From an uncultured Erythrobacter sp. (GTDB taxonomy: Bacteria; Pseudomonadota; Alphaproteobacteria; Sphingomonadales; Sphingomonadaceae): DNA of 64,000 nt. Location: assembly GCA_947502815.1 (NCBI GenBank), contig CANNBH010000001.1:2762818-2826817 (forward strand). The letters run 5' to 3'. The notes beneath the pieces were generated by a model. That model was given only the letters and a program-made list of their open reading frames with translations. It did no database searches and was not told the DNA's origin. Positions 53,356-61,675 of this stretch are shown here, piece by piece. The stretch's first letter is position 1; each line of letters starts with the position of its first letter. A program made the translations under genes and the position numbers.

Positions 53356-53604
53356 TCAGCTGAATTCGATCCAGATCGTGCCAGCACCATCGCGGCCGCG
53401 TTGCGCCTCTGCGCTGCGCGCAGTCACCGAGACTTCTGCAGTTTCCTTGTCAAAAGTGATCCGAGCCGGGCGCAATACTCGTGCGCGGGCGGTTACCGTT
53501 TCGGCAACCACCGAGGACGGTGCTGGCGTCGCAACTGAACCGCTTGATGCAGCGGTCGGCGCGGCGGCTTGTGCGATCATAACAAAGGCGGCAGCGAGGC
53601 TCAT
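53356..53604 (-). CDS. Small exported hypothetical protein
   Basis: 82 aa from the ATG at 53604, without a clear ribosome-binding site. A signal-like N-terminus (MSLAAAFVMIAQAAAPTAA) is followed by a short basic/beta region ending GTIWIEFS. No family recognised. It converges on the zinc-ribbon gene with a 24-bp gap. Confidence 0.5.
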   Translation of the reverse strand: MSLAAAFVMIAQAAAPTAASSGSVATPAPSSVVAETVTARARVLRPARITFDKETAEVSVTARSAEAQRGRDGAGTIWIEFS

Positions 53605-53827
53605 GCACAATGGTTTCCGCCCCGTTTACCAATTTCACAAGCGTTCTGGTAACCCGGTCCCACAGCGGGACAATCGCTGCCGGATTGGTATCTCGCCATG
53701 CGTCGCAGCAAACTTGATGGAGACTTAGGTTAAGCTGAGGCATCAAAGCCCTTGCGCGGGGGAAGGCCTGTTGCTAGTGGGCCGCCTCTACCGAGGGGAG
53801 CGCATCAGCGCGCCTCGCTTACCGAGT

Positions 53828-53914
53828 GCGGTCGTGGCGGAACTGGTAGACGCGCAACGTTGAGGTCGTTGTGGCCGAAAGGCCGTGGAAGTTCGAGTCT
53901 TCTCGACCGCACCA
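53828..53914 (+). tRNA. tRNA-Leu (anticodon GAG)
   Basis: 87 nt with encoded CCA. Acceptor GCGGTCG pairs with CGACCGC; the anticodon arm CAACG-TTGAGGT-CGTTG gives GAG; a long class II variable arm (GGCCGAAAGGCC) identifies a leucine-type tRNA; the T-loop is TTCGAGT. It marks the left edge of the accessory island. Confidence 0.95.
53895..53914 (+). repeat. tRNA-Leu 3' end, candidate attachment site copy
   Basis: The last 20 bases of the tRNA with CCA. An imperfect direct copy (18 of 20 identical) lies at 54087-54106. Confidence 0.45.
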
Positions 53915-54652
53915 ATTAGTCCTTAAGTTATTGTTTTAGAACGATTTTTTGAAAAGCCTTGAACTCAAACTTTTGGCGCTAATCGGGTGATTTTTCCGAA
54001 AAATCATGCCGGGATTTCGCATTTTGTGATTCCATGATTCGGCTTGAGCACAACATGACAATTGTTGGCGTATTCTTGTCATCATTGAGTCTTCTCGAGA
54101 GCACCAAACAGTCCTGAGTGGGCATCAAAACATCGCTGGATAACAGGAACTGGCCCGAAAGGGCGCAGTTCTCCGGGTTGTTCGCTGTCGTGAGAAGCCA
54201 TCTGCAGCCAGAGACGCAGCAGTCGCATCATGATTCTTCGTGATCTTAGCCCGCTAATTCTCACCAGTCTCAGGCACTGACTGCAGTTGGAAACTGGAAT
54301 CGGTTGCGATGTCCACTTTGCGCCCCAGTGTCGGACATTCGTGCCCAAAATAGATCGCCTGAAAGCCGACTTTCAAATGAACTCAAATTCAATATTCTCG
54401 AGCTGTCGGTTGAAGCTGTTTCACCTGCACTAATTCCAATTTGGGAAAGTGGTTCGCGATTGTGATAGCTTCGAAAGTGTATGAAGACTGAAGTAAGCAA
54501 ACTGAGCCAATCTTCCAAATACCCACGGTCTGCGGAATATATTTCGTGAACTCCTTCTTGTTGTTCTCAAGAGAGAAATTCTGTGCTTTAGTTCTGTCCG
54601 CGCTAGAATTAGCATATAGCCGCTGCCTATAATTCGGCACCATGGGGGATGG
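53915..54652. other. AT-rich non-coding stretch between tRNA-Leu and the defence cassette
   Basis: No gene seen. A hairpin TGATTTTT-CCG-AAAAATCA (53988-54006) may terminate the tRNA transcript. The partial tRNA 3' end copy lies at 54087-54106. The rest has low GC relative to the chromosome and short meaningless frames; it is the remains of the island junction and should contain the promoter of the hydrolase gene. Confidence 0.6.
54087..54106 (+). repeat. Imperfect duplicate of the tRNA-Leu 3' end
   Basis: GAGTCTTCTCGAGAGCACCA differs from the tRNA end by two adjacent bases (GA for CC); the following eight bases match in six positions. It lies 172 bp after the tRNA. Confidence 0.5.
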
Positions 54653-55837
54653 ATGAGTAATCAAAGTGGTTATCTGAAGACGATCTCGCACGCGCCGGAC
54701 GCAGTCGCAAATGCGATTTTCGTTCATGGGCTAAGCGGTGATGCTTCTGAAACGTGGCAATGCGGCAAGTCGGATGAGCTTTGGCCATCTTGGCTCAACG
54801 AGCTATTCCCGCGTCTCGGCGTTTACAGCCTGGGCTACCCCGCCAGCAAGTTTGCAAAGAACGAGCAGGATTTATTCGAGCGGGCCGGAAGCGTTTTGGA
54901 CTATCTGACGTCGAAAGGCTTTGGAGATCGGCCGCTGATTTTCGTGACGCACAGCCTGGGTGGCCTTCTCACTAAGTCGGTATTGAGAAAGGCACGGGAT
55001 TCTAGTGATGCCGGGCATAAGGCGATCGCTGATTCCACAAAGCTGGTTATCTTCATCGCTACGCCCCACGAAGGTGCGTCGCTCGCCACTTTGGGCAAAA
55101 AGGTACTTCCTCGATTGATCTCAAGCAAGATTGAGCTCCTGGCCAACAGCATGGGCGTGTTGAACGATCTTAAACAAGCATACCGAGACCTTTGTGATGC
55201 GAACACTGAGCTCAAAACCGTCACATACTATGAGACCATGCCCGTTTTCGGCCATTTGGTCGTTAGTCGCAGCTCATCAGACCCCGGCGTCGGGAACTGC
55301 GTTCCTATCGGAGTGGACAAGGATCATGTCACCATATGCAAGCCGGACGACCGCGACGATCAGGTGTATCTTGGTGTCTCAAGGCACGTCCGACAGGTCG
55401 TTGAGCAGGCCGAAGCTAAATTTGCCGCTCAAACCCAATCATTCGAGACACCAGATTTCAGCGTAGCTTCGGAGACTGATCGCAGATCATTGCTCGACAA
55501 GATGATCGATGCAAACCGAGAAGACGAATATTCGATTGCGAATGACTACCAAAACCAGTTCGCTCAGAGCTTTTACCGCCAAGGTCTCTCTGGTAGTGCT
55601 CGTCGTGACCACGACCTACTGCTCAGCGATGTCGAGCAAAGATTTATCACCAACATCTATCTAAAGCATATCTGCAAAGGGTCTTCAGACGATCAGGCGC
55701 AGGCCGCTCTGCAATCTGACGTAATTGACCCGATTTGCGCGAAGTATGCTGAAGACTCTTCGGTGACAGGAATTACGATCCTTCAGGCTTTGTACTTCCT
55801 TACCGAGCAGTGCAGAATTCGCTGGGATGCCGAATAA
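54653..55837 (+). CDS. ABC-3C-type effector: alpha/beta hydrolase with C-terminal domain
   Basis: 394 aa, first gene of a three-gene cassette. Residues ~18-250 form a lipase/PGAP1-like alpha/beta hydrolase: NAIFVHGLSGDASETW, nucleophile Ser101 in THSLGGLL, IATPHEG, and a probable catalytic His225 in DKDHVTI. The remaining ~100-140 residues (HDLLLSDVEQRF to the end, with a conserved-looking LYFLTEQCRI) correspond to the C-terminal module expected in ABC three-component systems, which docks a variable effector. So the effector is probably a hydrolase that attacks lipid or protein esters. No signal peptide. It overlaps the next gene as TAATG. Confidence 0.75.
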   Translation: MSNQSGYLKTISHAPDAVANAIFVHGLSGDASETWQCGKSDELWPSWLNELFPRLGVYSLGYPASKFAKNEQDLFERAGSVLDYLTSKGFGDRPLIFVTHSLGGLLTKSVLRKARDSSDAGHKAIADSTKLVIFIATPHEGASLATLGKKVLPRLISSKIELLANSMGVLNDLKQAYRDLCDANTELKTVTYYETMPVFGHLVVSRSSSDPGVGNCVPIGVDKDHVTICKPDDRDDQVYLGVSRHVRQVVEQAEAKFAAQTQSFETPDFSVASETDRRSLLDKMIDANREDEYSIANDYQNQFAQSFYRQGLSGSARRDHDLLLSDVEQRFITNIYLKHICKGSSDDQAQAALQSDVIDPICAKYAEDSSVTGITILQALYFLTEQCRIRWDAE

Positions 55838-56340
55838 TGGCGCATCGTATCTGGTATCCTCAGCTTGACGCCTTCGATTGCATACGCCGGATGGTAACTA
55901 TTCTTTCGTTCACTGATGACGATGGGCTTTCAATAGAGCGCGCCCAGATGGCAGATTTATTCCTATCAAGTCCGCCATTGCTGCATTCCGTTACAATGCC
56001 AATGCAAGTCAGGTCCAACTTCAGAGATCTTGGAATTGCGCGACCCGAGAAGAGCTTCCTCAGTTATCCCGCTGCGCCGCTTCTATTTCACAAGATGGAG
56101 CCGGTGCAGCGCCGTGCAATTCGCGCGATGGTTGGCAAGAATTTGATCGATCTTCGTCTTTACGATAAGCGCGCACTAAGCCTTACGGACAATGGCCACA
56201 GTCTATTGGACACGCGTCTCAAACATTCGGCTGCTGAAATCAAGCTCGCGCAATTTATTGTCTCTGACATTCTGGCAATCGGCGAAAACAATATCGAAGA
56301 GCTCAGGAAGCGCACAGGTCTGCGGAGGTTGGCTGCATGA
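55837..56340 (+). CDS. ABC-3C-type middle component
   Basis: 167 aa small helical protein of the size and position of the middle component in ABC-3C cassettes. The N-terminus (IWYPQLDAFDCIRRMVTILS) and central LLFHKMEPVQRRAIRAMVGK resemble winged-helix-like adaptors, but I cannot see a decisive motif. Start ATG overlaps the previous stop; its own stop overlaps the next ATG (ATGA). Assigned mainly by context. Confidence 0.65.
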   Translation: MAHRIWYPQLDAFDCIRRMVTILSFTDDDGLSIERAQMADLFLSSPPLLHSVTMPMQVRSNFRDLGIARPEKSFLSYPAAPLLFHKMEPVQRRAIRAMVGKNLIDLRLYDKRALSLTDNGHSLLDTRLKHSAAEIKLAQFIVSDILAIGENNIEELRKRTGLRRLAA

Positions 56341-58274
56341 GCGAGATTGAAAAGGAAAAAGAAGAGATCGCAGCGCGCGTTCCAACACTTCAGCTACGCC
56401 GCTTACGCGTGTTGAAATCTGGCCACCCGGTCTACGATCAAGCCTTTCACGAGGGCGTGAACATAATCCGTGGGGACAATGGCTCAGGGAAATCGTCGAT
56501 TGCAGACTTTGCCTTCTTTGTCCTCGGGGGTGAGTTCGACAACTGGAAGAAAGTCCCCGCACAATGCGATGAGATTCAGGCTGAGATACTGACCAGCCAA
56601 GGACGATTGGCGCTCAAGCGCAACACAGATTCCAAGACCGCTCCGATCCGCGTCTTCTTTGGGACACTGAAAGAAGGCGTTGAGGCTGGATCAGACGGCT
56701 GGGAACGTTTCCCTGCCCATCGTCAGGGAGACCATGAGAGCTTCTCACAGCTGCTCTTCAGGTCGATGTTGATTCCGGAGGCAAAGAGCGAAGGCGCATC
56801 AAACATCACGATGCACCAGATTTTGCGACTCCTATACTCCGATCAACATACACCTCCGGGCAGATTGTTCCGTTTCGAATCCACGTGGGATACGAAGACC
56901 TTGCGAAGCGCAGTTGGCGATCTGTTGTGCGGTGTGAATGACTACGAAAGTTACGAAATCAGCCTCGAAATTCGAGAACTGGAGCGGCACTACGACGAGG
57001 TGAGCCGGCAGCTTTCGGCACTACTCTCGATCCTTCCATCTGATGAAACTCTGAATAACCCCGCCTCGCTGGAATCCGAGATAGGGGGGCGCGAGGCAGA
57101 AAGGGAGGCAGCACTTCAACGGATTTCGCAGGTTGATGATCTGATTGATGGTGATGAAGTCAAAGAGTTTCTCGCGAAAAGCCGAAGCATGCGCGATCGA
57201 ATTGCGAAGAGCGCAAAGCAGATTGGCGCACATGAGCGGGAAGTTTCACAGTTGGGTTACCAACTGGATGATTTGGAGCAATACCTCGATTTCCTCTCAG
57301 AGATGATCGAAAAAGTGGGCTTGGCTGAGTGTTCGCAGCTTGCGATTGGGGATATCGACTTCACGCACTGCCCAGCGTGCCTGAACGACCTAACAACGGC
57401 TGCTGATGAACATACTTGCCACGTCTGCAATTCCGAGATTGACCCCGAAGACAAACGCTCGCGTTACAATGCGATCCGGGTCGATTTCGAGATGCAGCAA
57501 CGTGAGGCACGCCAGCTCAATTCTCAAAAGGAAATGCGGCTTTCTGCGGAGAAAGCCAAACTCAGGAAAGCCCGTTCGGAGCATTCGAGATTGATAGCAG
57601 AGTTTGCTGCTGGCTACGACAATGGTTCGTCACCGCGAGAAGCGTTCCTAGCCGAGCAAAACTTGCGCATTGGGCAAATCTCTCGTGAAATCGATTATCT
57701 TGAAAAGTCGCTTGTGACCGCATCGCGAGTGAAAGAGCTTTCGGAAGCGAAGGCTGACGCTCAAGCAGAACTCGACAAGTTGAAGTCTCGGCAAGAGGCT
57801 CTCCAGCTCAGTGCCGCAAAACGCAGATCAGTTGCGCTGTCACGCGTTTCCCGAATTGCCGCCTCTGTGCTTCGAGCAGACAACATGGATCAGCCGGAAT
57901 TCATGACTGCTCAAGATGTCCGCGTGAATTTCTCCGACGATGCAATGTCTGTCGACGGAGATCTCAATTTTGCTGAAAGCAGCAACGTGATCTTGAAGAA
58001 TGCATGTGTTTTGAGCCTTCTACTCGCGGCGGGAGAAGACCAGAAGTTTTTCCATCCTAGGTTTGCCCTTTTCGACAATATTGAGGACAAGGGTATGCAA
58101 ACGGAGCGCAGCCGTAACTTCCAACGCATCTTGGTCGAGATGGTCACCGAGCTGAGCATTCCATTCCAGGTCATCTACACCACCTCAATGATGAATCCGG
58201 ACCTCGAACTTGATGATTATGTGATTGGACCGCATTATACGAAAACCAAACGATCACTTGAGGGGCTTGAATAG
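56337..58274 (+). CDS. Rad50-like zinc-hook ATPase of the ABC-3C cassette
   Basis: 645 aa. Walker A GDNGSGKSS (residues 46-54), a long coiled-coil-forming region (about 200-500) with a central hook bearing two Cys pairs, CPAC (346-349) and CHVC (362-365), which can bind zinc, and a C-terminal half with signature-like AESSNVILKNACVL (547-560) and Walker B RFALFDNIED (576-585). That is the SMC/Rad50 arrangement in compact form, typical for the sensor ATPase of ABC-3C anti-phage systems. The acidic Asp-Asn-x-x-Glu-Asp box replaces the usual DEP. Confidence 0.82.
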   Translation: MSEIEKEKEEIAARVPTLQLRRLRVLKSGHPVYDQAFHEGVNIIRGDNGSGKSSIADFAFFVLGGEFDNWKKVPAQCDEIQAEILTSQGRLALKRNTDSKTAPIRVFFGTLKEGVEAGSDGWERFPAHRQGDHESFSQLLFRSMLIPEAKSEGASNITMHQILRLLYSDQHTPPGRLFRFESTWDTKTLRSAVGDLLCGVNDYESYEISLEIRELERHYDEVSRQLSALLSILPSDETLNNPASLESEIGGREAEREAALQRISQVDDLIDGDEVKEFLAKSRSMRDRIAKSAKQIGAHEREVSQLGYQLDDLEQYLDFLSEMIEKVGLAECSQLAIGDIDFTHCPACLNDLTTAADEHTCHVCNSEIDPEDKRSRYNAIRVDFEMQQREARQLNSQKEMRLSAEKAKLRKARSEHSRLIAEFAAGYDNGSSPREAFLAEQNLRIGQISREIDYLEKSLVTASRVKELSEAKADAQAELDKLKSRQEALQLSAAKRRSVALSRVSRIAASVLRADNMDQPEFMTAQDVRVNFSDDAMSVDGDLNFAESSNVILKNACVLSLLLAAGEDQKFFHPRFALFDNIEDKGMQTERSRNFQRILVEMVTELSIPFQVIYTTSMMNPDLELDDYVIGPHYTKTKRSLEGLE

Positions 58275-58543
58275 TTTGTTGCATTTGGGCCCGCGTTCTA
58301 TGCGTGTTCGACACACTTCGCTTGCAGTATCGGCCCATTCGGATGACGATCGCTAACCGGATTTCCTAAAGGCCATCGCCCCCTGCGCGGGCGAAGCATC
58401 CAAACGAATTCATAGGCTTTCGCCTTGGAGCCTCGTTCGGAGCCTCTTTGCCCTTGCTACCCCAATTTTCGCCGTTCTCGGAGCGTCCGCTGTTGACCGC
58501 AGGATTCTGAAAAGCTGACGTTCGCTTTTCGGCCCAAAGTGCG

Positions 58544-58804
58544 TCATATAAAAATCGCGACAGCCAAGGCGCCGAGCGCGATCGCTGCCGATGCAATCGA
58601 AATCCAAAATGCTCGGCCAGCTGGAGCTCTCCAGGCCTCTCGACGTCGAAGCTCGGCCTCTGCAATCGCCTGGACATGATATTGCCCACGATCGGCTAGC
58701 CTAATCGCTTCGTAAAGCCGATAATCGGATAATCGCCGTGCGCACTCTGGCGTGGGGTTCATGGCAAAGTTGATCATTTCGCTTTCCGAGTCATCCTTGG
58801 CCAT
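58544..58804 (-). CDS. Small membrane protein
   Basis: 86 aa. The soluble helical N-terminal part (MAKDDSESEMINFAMNPTPE, then CARRLSDYRLYEAIRLADRG) is followed by one C-terminal transmembrane helix (WISIASAAIALGALAVAIFI). A GAGGGGAG site lies about 8 bp before the ATG at 58804. No family recognised. It sits between the defence cassette and the large island proteins, on the opposite strand to the cassette. Confidence 0.65.
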   Translation of the reverse strand: MAKDDSESEMINFAMNPTPECARRLSDYRLYEAIRLADRGQYHVQAIAEAELRRREAWRAPAGRAFWISIASAAIALGALAVAIFI

Positions 58805-58961
58805 TCGCGCTACTCCCCTCAATTCCTCACTACTATCAAATATGGCTAGCGAAGAGTCTAGTGACGACTTTCACTGGAGATTGGCCAATAGCTGACAGTC
58901 AGCAATCGGCCCAATTTCAGATTTTGCTTGAACAATCGGCAGATCTTGTGACGCTTCGACC

Positions 58962-61664
58962 TCACTCTTCCGGCTCGTCGGTTTCGAGATCGTTTTCGAT
59001 GATCGTCGGGTAAGGCTCCGGTGTCACATTAGGACCGGGTGCAGCCGGATCATTGGGGTCGTTTCCGGCCTGCAGCATGACCAGATTGGTGGGCACCGTA
59101 ATCTCGGTTTCGCTGATCTTCGTTTCAGACAAATCGCGTGGCTCTTCGATCATGTCCATTACCAGCTTGTAAAGCACATGGTCTTCGGAAAGTTCGATCT
59201 CTTCCTCGCCATCCCATATACTCCCATCTTCTAGATAATTCAGAACTGCGATTTCATAGCCAATCTGCGCGGGAACTCGGATACGCGCCGCACCGGCCTG
59301 CAGGAAGGACTTGTGAAGCGTATCATTCGCTGAGCGACCAAGCAGCTCGACCCAGCGTTCTGGGCCTGACCAAGCATAGTCGTAAAGCTCGTATGTCATG
59401 TTCGACCATTCGAGGCAGTCCTCGAAAAAGCGGATGTATTCGCCTTCGACCTGCGCTTCGTCGACGTCGATTTCGTGGGGAATTGCGGGATCTATCGACC
59501 CGAACATGTCGAAATACTGATCGGTCATCATAGTGATCGCAGCGCGCTTTAACTCACGTGCTTCTGTCAGTCGGTTGGCAAGCGGACTGTCCTCGAACGA
59601 ACGGGCCGTCGATTCAGCGAAGTTCAGCTGGTTATCGAATGCTCGCTGCTCGGAAAGATAGGCGGTGTGAAGTTCCTGCCAGATCGCGTTTCGCCAGGCG
59701 TCCATTGCTCCGTCCAACACTTCGCAATGGACCGAGATCGACACCGAAGCGCCCTTCGCCACTGAAGCCGACCAACCCAGATCAAGCGAGCCTTCGACCT
59801 CATTTTCAAGGGTGATCGTGCCTGAATGCGCGTTCGAGCCATAATTGTTCAGCTTCTTCGTCGTCCCCTCGCAGGCGACACTGACCTTCTCCTTGTTCCA
59901 GTAATCATCGGATTCGACGCTGACGGGGAAGGCACATGTCATTTCGATCTCTTTGGCGAAATATCCTGTCGGTATGCTGATCGAGATGGTGCCGTTCGCA
60001 TAGCTAAACTTCGGTTCGCCCTTGTCGGGGGTTTTGTTTTCGCCAAACTCGTCGTCCTTATACTCGGTCTTGTCGATGCCCTCGGCCACGAACGATGCCG
60101 GTACCCGAATTTCCTGCTCGGGCGGTGCCGGGAGGTCACGCACATCGTAGCGATTCATGTAGTCTTGATAGGTGTTCGGCTCGATATCCTCCGGCTTCAA
60201 CGCATCGCCAGCATCGTTTTCGAACGGCTCGGGCGGCGTTAATGTCACCCCTTCGGGCGGCGCGCTGGCGAGCATTTGGATCAGGTTCGTTGCGGGTTCG
60301 GGAACGATGAATTCCAGCATCAGCCGCTTGCCGTAATTGATCGTTTCCAGCTTCGAATAGCGATTGAGATAGCGATAAATGCCGACAATGTGGCCTTGCC
60401 CCATCCGGTTGTCGAAGCCGTGACGGTTCCGTTCGATGACCACAGTCTTGCTCGTTGAGCGGCGGCTGGTCTTCACCCGCTTGCTGACCTCGTTAACCGC
60501 GCGTTCGATAACTTCCTTGGCGTAGTTGGCCGCACGGCTTTCGCTTTCGGAATTGGTCCAGGTCCCTGATGCGGACGCCTGCCCCGATGCCGAAACCGGG
60601 CCGTAAGATGCGCTAAACTGGGTGCCGACCGAAGCGGAAAGCGTCGAAGAGGCAGCTTTCGTCATTGCCTCTTCCAATTCGTACTGGTCAGTGGACTTGA
60701 GCTCGTTGACGCTTGTTTCGTTCGTTTCGGTTTCAGAGAAATCTTCGACCTCATCGGTCTGCCTGATCTGGTGCAGACGTGAACGGTGTTCAGACTGCAT
60801 GACATTTTCCACGTGCGCGATATCAGCGAATTCGTAGCTGAAGAGGATTTCCTGGATTAGGATCAGATCACCAACAGAAACCTTGCGCGGTTTGCCGACA
60901 TTTTGCGGCACTCCGGGCATTCCGAACGCAGCAACATTTGATTGAGGTTTTAGATGCAGGAAGCTGCCTTGATAGGGTACAAGCATCTCGCGCCGTTTTG
61001 TCTTCTCCGCAATCGGGAAATCCACGCGCGTCTTCTTGCGCGAGGTGTTGATTGCGAACTTCTCGCCGGTCTTTCCATCCTCGGCAGAGCGGTCACTCTT
61101 GTTGCTCCTGCCAAGCGCATTCACGCTGACCTGCGCGAAAGCGGCATCGCGAAGGTCGCTGCCTTTCACGCCGTTGCTCATCATGCGGATGGCGATTTCG
61201 CAGCCGCGGATCGCGTTCTCACCAGCGGTCAAGAGCGCGTTGTCTTGCATATCGAGTAGAATGAGCGAGCCATAGGCCAGCGCCGCTTCTTTTTGTCGTT
61301 CCTTCAACAAGCCGCGCGAGAGCGAGTTCTTTTTCATGAATTTCTTGAAGCGGGCTTCGAGGCGCTCTGGATCGGGAGCGACCACTTTTTGGATATTTTC
61401 GGCGACCATGCGAAAGGCAGTAAATAGCTCCTTTTGCTTGGCGACCACCTCGACATAGGCGCGGGCATCCAAAACCGCACGATCATGCCCCGCCTCAAAA
61501 GACCGTTTGAGGTCTGCCATCGGGACATAGTCAAGGTCGAGGCGAGAGTCCGGAAGCCGTTCAGGCAGTTTGCCTTCCTCCGAAGGTTCCTTCGGTTCTT
61601 CCTTCTTGATGCCCGAATTCAGGACATTTCTCATTTGGACGAAACGGAACACTTCCTTCTTCAT
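58962..61664 (-). CDS. Large unassigned island protein A
   Basis: 900 aa from the ATG at 61664, which follows GGGAGGG by about 4 bp; an ATG at 61679 overlapping the previous stop is possible. No signal peptide. A charged N-terminal third is followed by VGDLILIQEILFSYEFADIAHVENV (read to V), a low-complexity Ser/Ala stretch (about 365-405) with alternating hydrophobic positions, SRRSTSKTVVIERNRHGFDN and NYGKRLMLEFIVPEP. The last third is beta-rich and then helical. The Ser-rich alternating stretch looks like a pore or hairpin element. I do not recognise the family. Coupled to the next gene upstream. Confidence 0.7.
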   Translation of the reverse strand: MKKEVFRFVQMRNVLNSGIKKEEPKEPSEEGKLPERLPDSRLDLDYVPMADLKRSFEAGHDRAVLDARAYVEVVAKQKELFTAFRMVAENIQKVVAPDPERLEARFKKFMKKNSLSRGLLKERQKEAALAYGSLILLDMQDNALLTAGENAIRGCEIAIRMMSNGVKGSDLRDAAFAQVSVNALGRSNKSDRSAEDGKTGEKFAINTSRKKTRVDFPIAEKTKRREMLVPYQGSFLHLKPQSNVAAFGMPGVPQNVGKPRKVSVGDLILIQEILFSYEFADIAHVENVMQSEHRSRLHQIRQTDEVEDFSETETNETSVNELKSTDQYELEEAMTKAASSTLSASVGTQFSASYGPVSASGQASASGTWTNSESESRAANYAKEVIERAVNEVSKRVKTSRRSTSKTVVIERNRHGFDNRMGQGHIVGIYRYLNRYSKLETINYGKRLMLEFIVPEPATNLIQMLASAPPEGVTLTPPEPFENDAGDALKPEDIEPNTYQDYMNRYDVRDLPAPPEQEIRVPASFVAEGIDKTEYKDDEFGENKTPDKGEPKFSYANGTISISIPTGYFAKEIEMTCAFPVSVESDDYWNKEKVSVACEGTTKKLNNYGSNAHSGTITLENEVEGSLDLGWSASVAKGASVSISVHCEVLDGAMDAWRNAIWQELHTAYLSEQRAFDNQLNFAESTARSFEDSPLANRLTEARELKRAAITMMTDQYFDMFGSIDPAIPHEIDVDEAQVEGEYIRFFEDCLEWSNMTYELYDYAWSGPERWVELLGRSANDTLHKSFLQAGAARIRVPAQIGYEIAVLNYLEDGSIWDGEEEIELSEDHVLYKLVMDMIEEPRDLSETKISETEITVPTNLVMLQAGNDPNDPAAPGPNVTPEPYPTIIENDLETDEPEE

Positions 61665-61675
61665 TCTACCCTCCC

